NCBI GenBank assembly: GCA_947505245.1
Contig: CANNIZ010000045.1
Span: 1 to 38,004, forward strand
Source of the DNA: Pseudomonadota bacterium
GTDB taxonomy: Bacteria > Myxococcota_A > UBA796 > GCA-2862545
Direction of reading: 5' to 3'
Length of the DNA: 38,004 nt
The notes below the pieces were generated by a model. The model worked only from the letters and a program-made list of their open reading frames with translations. It did no database searches and had not been told where the DNA came from. The position numbers and the translations under genes were made by a program. Positions 8,353 through 15,203 of this stretch are shown in pieces. The first letter of the stretch is position 1; each line of letters begins with the position of its first letter.

Positions 8353-10551
8353 CTACCTGCGGCGACGCGCGAGCATAGCGATGACGAGCGCGCCGACGAG
8401 GCCTGCGACCGAAGGCTCGGTGCCTGTCGCGCAGCCGCACGTCTTGCCGTCACAGTCGTCGAAGCACACCTCGTCCGGCAGATCGGCGCCGTCGCAGTCC
8501 TGATCGACGCCGTCACCGGCGACCTCGACCGCCGCGGGGTGCGCGTCCCCGTCCGTGTCATCGCAGTCGGTCGCCAGGGTCGACGTGCCGGGGTCGCGGC
8601 AGTCGAGCGCTTCGCTCGGCGCGGTGGTCGTGGAGCCGTAGCCGTCCTGGTCGAGATCCCGGAAGCAAAGCTCTTCGCCGTCGCAGTCCTGATCGACACC
8701 GTCGGCCGGCACCTCGGCGGCGTCGGGGTTGGAGAAGCCGTTGGTATCGTCGCAATCGCTCGCAAAGTCGGCTTCGCCGGGCGCGTCACACAGCAGGTCG
8801 AAGCTCACGCTCGGCCCGTCGCCACCAGCTCCGTCCGCGTCGACGTCTGCGTAGCAGATCTCGGTGCCGTCGCAGTCCTGATCGACCCCGTCGGCCCAAC
8901 GCTCGTCGGCTCCAGGGTTCACGGCCGAGTCTTCGTCGTCGCAATCGCCCGCGTGGGAGGCCTCGAGGCCCTCACCGACGCAGTCCAGCGGCCCGAGGAC
9001 GAGCTCGTCACCGGACCAGCCGTCCCCATCGGCGTCCGCGGGACAATCCTCGAACCCGTCGCAGTCCTGATCGACCCCATCGTTCGCGATCTCGACGGCG
9101 TCGGGCGTCACGTCAAGGTCGAGGTCGTCACAGTCGAGAGCGTCTGCATTCTCGCCCGCGTCCTTGCAGTCGAGGTCAGCGCCGACGAACGCCGCGCCGT
9201 GACCGTCACCGTCGCGGTCGACGAAGCAGGCTTCGACCCCGTCGCAATCCTGATCGATGCCGTCGCCGGTGATCTCGAGCGCGAACGGGTGCCGCGACGC
9301 GTCGTTCGGGGCGCAGTCGTCGGCATCCGACACGCCGTCGTCGTCCTGGTCGGGCTCGGACAGGTACAAATAGACGCCCATTCCGTTCCCGGCGACGAGC
9401 AGGTCGTCGAGCCCGTCGCCGTTCACGTCGCCGGCGGACGAGACGGAAGACGCGAACTCCCGAGGCAGGTTGGTGACGGGAAGTTCGATCGTGCCCTGCC
9501 ACGTCGGGCGCGTGGCCGGCCCGCCCGCGCTGCCGCGAAATTCGAGCGCGGTGCCATCGCCGAGGCACGGGGCGGCGACGATCAGGTCGGCGAACGCGTC
9601 ACCGTCGAAGTGCCCAACGGCGACGTCCCGACCAAAGCCGGTGGACTCCCACCCGGCATGCTCCGAGAACACCGGGAGGGCCGCGGGGGCCGAGGCCTCA
9701 CCGGCGTAGACGTCCACCCCGACCGGCGAGGCGATCGCGCAGTCAAGCGGGCCTTCCCAGGTGCCGAGCGCGACGTCGTCAAAGCCGTCCGCGTCAAAGT
9801 CGCCGGCGGCCATTGAAGTTGCGAACCCGTCGCCACCCGCCCACACGCGCGATCGGTACCCGGTGAGCGAGCCGCCGCGGAGCGCGACAGCCTCGTTCCG
9901 CAGCGGGTTTGTGACGGCAATGTCCCCGTCGCCGGCGTCGAACGTACCGATCGCGAGCCGCGTTCCGAGCGCTCCGTACGCGGTCCCAGTCATGACCCGC
10001 TGCGGGACATCGGCGGGCAGGCCGACGCCGCTTCCAGGATAGACGAACACAGCGCCGACGACGCTCTCGTTGGTCCCTGACGAGACGGTCCATCCGGATG
10101 CACCGGCGACGAGGTCGGGACGACCGTCGTTGTCGACGTCTGCGACCGCGACCGAACGACCAAGCTCGCCGAACTCCTGGAGGCCCAGGTACGTGGCGCT
10201 GGGCGTGCTCGGAAGGCCGGCCGGGCCGCCGCGGAACACGAACACGGCGCCGCGTCCGGTGCTCACGTATTCGACGTGGGTGGGTGAGCCGACGACGAGG
10301 TCGCCATACCCGTCGCGATCAAGATCCGCGATCGCGAGCCCTTCACCGACGTGAGACGAGGTGAGGGTGGCCGTCCATTCCCAAACGGGCGTGGGCAGAG
10401 GCCCATTCAGGCGTCCCCGATACACCGATACCGTGTCGCCCGAGGCGACGACGACGTCGGAGAGACCGTCTGCGTCGAGGTCTCCACCGGCGACGTACAG
10501 GGGTGACGAGGGGAGTGCCAGGAACCAGGACGGATCGACGGGGATTGCCAT
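8353..10551 (-). CDS. FG-GAP beta-propeller and MopE-repeat protein with MYXO-CTERM tail
   Basis: A 732-residue protein in three parts. Residues 1 to about 400 hold FG-GAP/VCBS-type repeats, with D-x-D-x-DG-x-x-D calcium loops such as GDLDADGLSD, ADLDRDGYGD, GDFDADGFDD and GDVNGDGLDD, forecasting an integrin-alpha-like propeller. Residues about 400-690 hold five MopE-type units, each with DG(I/V)DQDCDG plus Cys and Asp-rich loops; the family motif comes from a copper-binding methanotroph protein. The end (CGCATG, hydrophobic helix, ARRRR) is a MYXO-CTERM sorting-type tail. The oddity is the N-terminus: the ATG at 10551 is the first possible start, with an in-frame stop four codons upstream, and it leads straight into the propeller without a signal peptide. 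Possible explanations are a lost signal, non-classical export or an assembly error. It faces the NACHT-like gene convergently, 18 bases apart. Confidence 0.88.
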   Translation of the reverse strand: MAIPVDPSWFLALPSSPLYVAGGDLDADGLSDVVVASGDTVSVYRGRLNGPLPTPVWEWTATLTSSHVGEGLAIADLDRDGYGDLVVGSPTHVEYVSTGRGAVFVFRGGPAGLPSTPSATYLGLQEFGELGRSVAVADVDNDGRPDLVAGASGWTVSSGTNESVVGAVFVYPGSGVGLPADVPQRVMTGTAYGALGTRLAIGTFDAGDGDIAVTNPLRNEAVALRGGSLTGYRSRVWAGGDGFATSMAAGDFDADGFDDVALGTWEGPLDCAIASPVGVDVYAGEASAPAALPVFSEHAGWESTGFGRDVAVGHFDGDAFADLIVAAPCLGDGTALEFRGSAGGPATRPTWQGTIELPVTNLPREFASSVSSAGDVNGDGLDDLLVAGNGMGVYLYLSEPDQDDDGVSDADDCAPNDASRHPFALEITGDGIDQDCDGVEACFVDRDGDGHGAAFVGADLDCKDAGENADALDCDDLDLDVTPDAVEIANDGVDQDCDGFEDCPADADGDGWSGDELVLGPLDCVGEGLEASHAGDCDDEDSAVNPGADERWADGVDQDCDGTEICYADVDADGAGGDGPSVSFDLLCDAPGEADFASDCDDTNGFSNPDAAEVPADGVDQDCDGEELCFRDLDQDGYGSTTTAPSEALDCRDPGTSTLATDCDDTDGDAHPAAVEVAGDGVDQDCDGADLPDEVCFDDCDGKTCGCATGTEPSVAGLVGALVIAMLARRRR
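8482..9348 (-). repeat. five MopE-type units with 63-codon period
   Basis: The segment coding for DQDCDG reads GTCGCAGTCC or GTCGCAATCC on the plus strand at 8491, 8680, 8869, 9058 and 9241. The spacings are 189, 189, 189 and 183 bases. The units are in frame within the MopE-repeat gene and encode Cys/Asp-rich metal-binding-type loops. The near-perfect spacing with divergent sequence between cores indicates an old tandem duplication under length constraint. Confidence 0.85.
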
Positions 10552-10572
10552 TGGCGGAAGTTATCCCCGCGG

Positions 10573-10589
10573 GACCGGGTTCGCCGGTC
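10573..10589. promoter_or_regulatory. perfect 6-bp dyad in a divergent intergenic region
   Basis: GACCGG-GTTCG-CCGGTC is a perfect inverted repeat in the gap between the MopE-repeat gene (minus) and the TRAP operon (plus). It has no T-run, so it is more likely an operator for one or both divergent units than a terminator. Chance occurrence is possible in DNA this GC-rich. Confidence 0.3.
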
Positions 10590-10610
10590 GCCACCATGCC
10601 TTTCCAGCGT

Positions 10611-10616
10611 TATGCG
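10611..10616 (+). promoter_or_regulatory. candidate -10 box of the TRAP operon
   Basis: TATGCG lies 25 bases before the GTG start at 10642. It overlaps the alternative ATG at 10612, which argues that this ATG is part of the promoter and not the translation start. No clear -35 is seen. Confidence 0.25.
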
Positions 10617-10641
10617 CCCGGGCTTGCGGTTTGGGGGTTTT

Positions 10642-11679
10642 GTGCGGCTTTCTAAGACTTTCCTGGCTCGCGTCCTTCCGATTCTTGCGATGGTCGCCGG
10701 CCTCCTGTTCGTGACGGTCCTCGCCCACGCCGACGGCGGGCTCGTGTTGAAGATTGCGACCGTCGCTCCGGACGGAACTCCATGGTCCAGCGGCCTCGTC
10801 CTGTTCAAGGAGATGGTCGAACGGGACACCGCCGGTCGCGTCACCGTGCGGCCATTCCTTGGCGGCGTCCTCGGCGACGAAAACGAGACCGTGCTGGCCT
10901 GCCAGCGCGGCCAGATTCAGGGCGTCGGCGCGTCGACGGGCGCCATCGCGTCGGTTGTGCCCGAATTGAACGTCCTCGAGCTCCCGTACGCGTTCCGGTC
11001 GGCCGAAGAGGCGGACTACATCCTCGACACGGTGGTGTTGACCACGATCGAAGAGGCGTTCGCGAAGCGCGGGCTCGTGTTCGGGTTCTGGAGCGAAAAC
11101 GGCTACCGCTCGTTCGGCACCAACTATGGCTTCGTGAAGAGCCCGGCGGACCTCAAGGGCCACAAGATGCGCTCGCAGGAGAGCGCCGTGCACCTCGAGA
11201 TGTACCGCGCGTTTGGCGCCTCACCGGTGCCCATCCCGGTCACCGAGGTGCTCACTTCGATGCAGACCGGCGTGATCGACGGGTACGACAACACGCCGCT
11301 GTTCGCGCTCGCAGCGCAATGGACCGAGGTCACGAAGTACTACACGCTCACGGACCACATCTACCAGCCCGCGGCGATCGTGTTCAACAAGGGCTGGTTC
11401 GACACGCTGTCGGCGACGGATCAGAAGGTGCTGATGTCCGCGCGCACGAGCGTCCAGGTCCGGATGCGCAAGGAAATCCGAGCGCTTTCGCCGCTGCTGG
11501 TCGCGAACCTGAGCGACATGGGCGTGCAGATCTATACGCCCACGGTTGCGGAGAAGGCGGCGTTCGAGGTGCCTGCCAAGGCGGCACGCGACAAGTACCT
11601 GTCGACCGCGAGCGCCGGTGAGAAGGCCCTCTACGAGAAGATCAGCAAGGGTCTCGTCACCTACCGCGCAAGCCACTAG
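10642..11679 (+). CDS. dctP: TRAP transporter periplasmic solute-binding protein DctP
   Basis: The extracytoplasmic receptor of a tripartite ATP-independent periplasmic (TRAP) transporter, which binds organic acids or related solutes and delivers them to the DctQM membrane complex. GTG 10642 is preferred: it has a GGGGG ribosome site four bases upstream and gives a standard signal (MRLSKTFLAR then a hydrophobic core ending AHADGG). ATG 10612 would add ten residues without a ribosome site. The mature domain shows family features: LKIATVAPDGTPWSSG at the start, a GGVLGDENETVLACQRGQI segment, LELPYAFRS, SPADLKGHKMRSQES with the usual ligand-binding Arg, and MQTGVIDGYDNTP. It is a normal DctP length. 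It is followed after two bases by the DctQ gene. The ligand cannot be read from the sequence. It heads a four-gene operon that ends in a deacylase-like gene, which may hint at an N-acyl or carboxylate substrate. Confidence 0.94.
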   Translation: MRLSKTFLARVLPILAMVAGLLFVTVLAHADGGLVLKIATVAPDGTPWSSGLVLFKEMVERDTAGRVTVRPFLGGVLGDENETVLACQRGQIQGVGASTGAIASVVPELNVLELPYAFRSAEEADYILDTVVLTTIEEAFAKRGLVFGFWSENGYRSFGTNYGFVKSPADLKGHKMRSQESAVHLEMYRAFGASPVPIPVTEVLTSMQTGVIDGYDNTPLFALAAQWTEVTKYYTLTDHIYQPAAIVFNKGWFDTLSATDQKVLMSARTSVQVRMRKEIRALSPLLVANLSDMGVQIYTPTVAEKAAFEVPAKAARDKYLSTASAGEKALYEKISKGLVTYRASH

Positions 11680-11681
11680 CG

Positions 11682-12395
11682 ATGATCGGTCGCATCGACG
11701 ACGCCGTTTATCAGGTGGAGCGCGCGGTCGTGGCCGCGATGCTCGCGCTCATGGGTACGGTCGTCTTCCTCGACGTGATGTTTCGCGTGACGACCCGGGA
11801 GGGCAGCCTGCTCGGGAATCCCGTCGTGATCGCGTTGTTGTTCGCCGTGCTCGGGACGGCCGCCTACCACACGCGCGGGGACGAACGCGCGCTCGGGAAG
11901 GGGCTCGCCGTCGGCGTGGTCGTGGCCACGGCCCAGGCGATCTTCGTCCGCGTGCTCCCGAACGGCCTCGTGTGGAGCCAGACGCTCGCGTTGGCCCTTA
12001 CGCTGTGGCTCGGGACGATCGGCGCCTCTCTCGCGGCCCACGATCGTCGGCACCTCGCGATGGACATCGGGGGAAAGCTGTGGCCCGCGTGGCTCGTGCC
12101 GAAGGTCGCGGCCGCCGGGCACGTCGCCACCGCGCTGTTCGCGTTCCTGCTCGTATACCTGAGCACGCGCTCCGTGGTGGCGCACTGGGACCTTTGGGTC
12201 GCGACGGACGGCGCGGCCGGCAACCTCGCGGGGCTCGCGATCCCGAAGTGGTTCCCCGCGGCGTCGATCCCGTACGGCATGACCGTCGTGGGCCTGCGGT
12301 TCCTTCGCGAGGCGTGGCGCACGCTCAACGGCGAGATCGAGCTGGGCGGCGACGACACGCTGCACCAGCTCGGCATCGGGGAGCCTCCTTCATGA
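11682..12395 (+). CDS. dctQ: TRAP transporter small permease DctQ, enlarged
   Basis: The small membrane subunit of the TRAP transporter. ATG 11682 follows the dctP stop by two bases. The first helix ends in the family motif FLDVMFRV; the segment DRRHLAMDIGGKLWP is the conserved cytoplasmic loop before the last helices. At 237 residues it is longer than the common 160-200. Hydrophobicity suggests six helices instead of four: two extra ones (about residues 45-95) are inserted between the usual helix 1 and helix 2. Such larger Q subunits exist in some TRAP subfamilies. It should form a stable complex with the DctM product 40 bases downstream. The gene itself is confidently assigned; the helix count is by eye. 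Confidence 0.9.
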   Translation: MIGRIDDAVYQVERAVVAAMLALMGTVVFLDVMFRVTTREGSLLGNPVVIALLFAVLGTAAYHTRGDERALGKGLAVGVVVATAQAIFVRVLPNGLVWSQTLALALTLWLGTIGASLAAHDRRHLAMDIGGKLWPAWLVPKVAAAGHVATALFAFLLVYLSTRSVVAHWDLWVATDGAAGNLAGLAIPKWFPAASIPYGMTVVGLRFLREAWRTLNGEIELGGDDTLHQLGIGEPPS

Positions 12396-12435
12396 CCTTC
12401 GCTCGGCTTCGCCTCGCTGCGCGCCGGAGGCTTGC

Positions 12436-13941
12436 GTGACCTCAGTCATCCTCCTCGTCGCGGTGGTGCTCGCGCTCGCGCTGATGGGGTCGCGCCTGTT
12501 CGTGATCGTCGGGGTCGCGACGGCGCTGTCGTTCGTGCTGTTCGTCGGCGGCGACGACACCGTGCTGCAGCTCGACCGCATCGTCACGAAGATGGAGTCC
12601 CTGACCGGCAAGAACGTGTTCCTTTCGATCCCGTTCTTCGTGGCGTCGGGCGCGATCATGACCAAGGGCGGCATCGCGAAGCGTCTGACGGACCTCGCGC
12701 GCGAGCTCGTCGGCTGGCTGCCCGGTGGCCTCGCCGTCGCGTCGATCATCGCGTGCATCGTGTTCGCGGCGATCAGCGGCAGCTCACCGGTCACGCTCGT
12801 CGCCGTCGGCGGGGTGATGTTCCCGGCCCTGATCGCGTCGGGCTACCCGGATCGGTTCTCGATCGGCATCATCGCGAGCGCGGGCAGCCTCGGCTGCATG
12901 ATCCCACCCGCGATCTCGATGTTGATCTACTCGATCAGCGTTCAGGGGTCGGCCGCCGTTCAGCCGTCGGACCTGTTCTTCGCCGGACTTGTGCCTGCGT
13001 TGTTCATCGCCGGTCTGCTCGCGATCTACGCGATCGGCGTCGGTCTCACGGTGCCCGGCTCCCGCCAGCCGTTCAACGGAAGGAAGCTGATCGAGGCGCT
13101 GCGCGGCGCGTCGTGGGCGCTCACGCTGCCCGCCATCGTGCTCGGAGGCATCTACGGCGGCCTGTTCACGCCGACCGAGGCGGGCGCCATCGCGTTCGCT
13201 TCGAGCGTCGCGATCGCCGTGTTCGTCCATCGGGACGTGACGGTCGGCGAGGTCCCCGCCATCCTCGCAGAAGCGGCGACGCTGATCGGCAGCCTGATCC
13301 TCATCGTCGTGCTCGCGTTCGGCCTCAACGACTTCCTCGCCGAGATCGACGCTCCGGGCTTCATCCGCGACACCGTCGAGACCGCGAACCTCTCTGCATG
13401 GCAGTTCCTGCTGCTCGTGAACGTGCTGCTCATCGTGCTCGGCGCGCTGATGGACAGCATCTCCGCCACGCTCGTGTTCGCGCCGATCTTCGCGCCCGTC
13501 GCGATCAACCACTACGGCATCGATCCCATCCACTTCGGCATCGTGTTCGTGGTGAACATGGAGATCGGCTACCTGGCGCCGCCGGTCGCGACGAACCTGT
13601 TCGTCGCAGCGGCGATCTTCCGCCGTCCGTTTGCCGAGGTCGCGAAGGCGATCCTGCCCACGCTCGGCATCATCTGCGCCGCCCTGGTGGTGATCATGTA
13701 TGTACCGACGCTCTCGAAAGGTCCGCTCAACCTGCGCGAAGGCCGTGACTTTTACGAGCCGTTCCCGTGGACCCACGTGGTCGCCGCGCCCGTGCTCACG
13801 GTCGTTCCCGTCGACGGATCGACACCGTCGAAACCCGCTTCGGACGCTCCGAAGCCGCGCAAGACCCTCCAGGAGATGATGGCCGAGGCGAAGGCAAAGG
13901 TCGACGCAGACGAGGCCAAAGACACGGATCCGAAGCCATGA
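12436..13941 (+). CDS. dctM: TRAP transporter large permease DctM with C-terminal extension
   Basis: The transport-catalysing subunit of the TRAP system, a sodium- or proton-coupled symporter in the inner membrane. It has 501 residues; GTG 12436 is fixed by GGAGG at 12426-12430, five bases upstream. Family motifs include SLTGKNVFLSIPFFVASGAI, AAISGSSPVTLVAVGG, SLGCMIPPAISMLIYS, GIYGGLFTPTEAGAIA and GYLAPPVATNLFV. The usual DctM is about 425 residues. Here the hydrophobic core ends near residue 425 and a charged cytoplasmic or periplasmic tail of about 75 residues follows, ending in a Lys/Ala/Asp-rich helix (KTLQEMMAEAKAKVDADEA). Its stop overlaps the start of the next gene in an ATGA arrangement, so the deacylase is translationally coupled. 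Confidence 0.94.
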   Translation: MTSVILLVAVVLALALMGSRLFVIVGVATALSFVLFVGGDDTVLQLDRIVTKMESLTGKNVFLSIPFFVASGAIMTKGGIAKRLTDLARELVGWLPGGLAVASIIACIVFAAISGSSPVTLVAVGGVMFPALIASGYPDRFSIGIIASAGSLGCMIPPAISMLIYSISVQGSAAVQPSDLFFAGLVPALFIAGLLAIYAIGVGLTVPGSRQPFNGRKLIEALRGASWALTLPAIVLGGIYGGLFTPTEAGAIAFASSVAIAVFVHRDVTVGEVPAILAEAATLIGSLILIVVLAFGLNDFLAEIDAPGFIRDTVETANLSAWQFLLLVNVLLIVLGALMDSISATLVFAPIFAPVAINHYGIDPIHFGIVFVVNMEIGYLAPPVATNLFVAAAIFRRPFAEVAKAILPTLGIICAALVVIMYVPTLSKGPLNLREGRDFYEPFPWTHVVAAPVLTVVPVDGSTPSKPASDAPKPRKTLQEMMAEAKAKVDADEAKDTDPKP

Positions 13942-14615
13942 GCGCGCGCATGACACCGGGCGTACACTTCCTCGCGCCAACAATCCCCGTCCACGTGTTC
14001 GATGCCGATCGGCCTGGAGCCGTGGCGATCATCGAGGCGGGTATCCACGGCGACGAGATCGCCGGCGTGCACGCGCTTCAGGAGCTGCTCGAGGAGGGGA
14101 TCAGGCCCGTCGCCGGGCGGCTGATCGTGATCCCCGTGATGAACCCGGCGGCGTACCGCGCGCGCGTCCGAGCGGCGCCGGGCGGCCTCGACCTGAACCG
14201 TCAATTCCCCGGGGACGCCGACGCGCCCGAGGTGGAGCGCCGCCTCGCGCGCCGGTTCATGGACCTGATGGAGGCCGAGCAGCCAGCGTTGCTCGCGACC
14301 CTTCACGAATCGCAGAAGCGCTACGACCCCGCGGTGAAGCCGTCGTTCGGGCAGACCATCGTCTACGGCGTCGACCCGTGCCCGGCGATCGTGCATCGCA
14401 CGGTGGCCAAGCTCAACGCGACGAAACTCGACGACAACGAAGTCTGGGCGCCGCAGTACTACCCGGTCGCGACGTCCTCGACCGAGGTGATCGTCGATCG
14501 CGTCGGTTGCATCGGGCTGTGTATCGAGACCTGGATGGGGTTCCCCGAGCGACGGCGGATCGACATGCAGAAACAGGTCGTACGGCTGCTCCTCGAGGAC
14601 GTCGGCTTGCTGTAG
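13938..14615 (+). CDS. M14-family deacylase (succinylglutamate desuccinylase/aspartoacylase type)
   Basis: A 225-residue zinc hydrolase of the AstE/aspartoacylase branch of peptidase family M14, which cleaves N-acyl groups from amino acids. The zinc ligands are visible: H37 and E40 in GIHGDE, and H123 in LLATLHES. Substrate-binding DLNRQFPG is at 85-92 and the catalytic Glu is probably E197 in LCIETWMG. It is shorter than aspartoacylase (about 310), because the C-terminal beta domain is missing, but the catalytic core is complete. ATG 13938 overlaps the dctM stop by four bases, so it belongs to the TRAP operon. This suggests that the imported solute, or a product of it, is an N-acylated amino acid or similar amide. 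Ectoine-type pathways combine a TRAP system with such an enzyme, but the other ectoine genes are absent here. Confidence 0.88.
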   Translation: MSARMTPGVHFLAPTIPVHVFDADRPGAVAIIEAGIHGDEIAGVHALQELLEEGIRPVAGRLIVIPVMNPAAYRARVRAAPGGLDLNRQFPGDADAPEVERRLARRFMDLMEAEQPALLATLHESQKRYDPAVKPSFGQTIVYGVDPCPAIVHRTVAKLNATKLDDNEVWAPQYYPVATSSTEVIVDRVGCIGLCIETWMGFPERRRIDMQKQVVRLLLEDVGLL

Positions 14616-14654
14616 CCAGGTGCAGCGTTGGGGTGTCCGAGCTAAGGCAGGGCG

Positions 14655-15140
14655 ATGACCTGTCGAAGCTGCGGCGGCGTCGCGTCGGGCCTGGTTTGCG
14701 CCTACTGTGGCGCACTTCAGGGGCAGATTAGCCATGCCGACGACGAGCAGCGCGCCGTCGAAGAGTTCCACGCGATCCTCGCGCGCACCACCGGCGCCGA
14801 TGCTCGCTTGAGGCTGCTCCAAAGCGGGTTCGTGCCGACGCACCCCGCGCCGCTGATCGACGCGGCTCTGCGCTGCGTGCCGCTCCTCGACAACACGATG
14901 ACGGCCGATAGCCCCGTCGCCTCAGCGACGTACGCGCGCCTCCAGATCCTCGCGGCCAAGCTACGCGTGATCGCGACCACCCCCGAGGTGAAGCGGGCGC
15001 TGGCCGAGCTCGCGCCGCACCTCGCAAAGCAACGCAACGCCCAGCTTTGGGCAGGGTTCACGAACGTCGTGATCGGGCTCGGGATCGCCCTCGTCTTCGG
15101 GTGCGCGGGCATCATCTGGCTCGCGGGGGCCTTGCAGTAG
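14655..15140 (+). CDS. zinc-ribbon protein with one C-terminal membrane helix
   Basis: A 161-residue protein of unknown function. It starts with a compact zinc ribbon, CRSCGG-x8-CAYCG (Cys at residues 3, 6, 15 and 18). The middle is a helical domain of about 100 residues. The end is a single transmembrane helix (VVIGLGIALVFGCAGIIWLAG) close to the C-terminus, so the soluble part probably faces the cytoplasm as in tail-anchored proteins. The ATG has an AAGGCAGGG ribosome-site-like stretch just upstream. It sits between the TRAP operon and gltX on the same strand. No enzymatic motif is seen; a role as scaffold or regulator is only a guess. Confidence 0.75.
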   Translation: MTCRSCGGVASGLVCAYCGALQGQISHADDEQRAVEEFHAILARTTGADARLRLLQSGFVPTHPAPLIDAALRCVPLLDNTMTADSPVASATYARLQILAAKLRVIATTPEVKRALAELAPHLAKQRNAQLWAGFTNVVIGLGIALVFGCAGIIWLAGALQ

Positions 15141-15176
15141 CCCCGACGAGGCGTGCGGGCGGCGCAGGAGCCGCGT

Positions 15177-15182
15177 GATAAT
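15177..15182 (+). promoter_or_regulatory. candidate -10 box of gltX
   Basis: GATAAT, five of six matches to TATAAT, lies 21 bases before the gltX ATG in a 63-base gap. The -35 region is not recognisable. It would give a short leader carrying GGAGG at 15193-15197. Confidence 0.35.
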
Positions 15183-15203
15183 GCGGGGCCTCGGAGGCCT
15201 CCC

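Noticed and set aside
8482..9348. Regular spaced repeats suggesting a CRISPR array
   Set aside because: The spacing of 189 bases is a multiple of three and the repeats lie in frame within a protein gene, encoding MopE motifs.
8539..9816. Long open frame (425 codons) on the plus strand opposite the MopE-repeat gene
   Set aside because: It is Val/Arg-rich, follows the repeat of the sense gene and has no family motif; it is an antisense shadow of a GC-rich repetitive gene.
10612..10641. ATG 10612 as the dctP start
   Set aside because: It has no ribosome site, overlaps a -10-like box and lengthens the signal peptide n-region unusually; GTG 10642 fits better, though ATG is not excluded.
12784..13983. 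399-codon minus-strand frame opposite dctM
   Set aside because: DctM is certain; the antisense translation is low-complexity Arg/Asp/His-rich.
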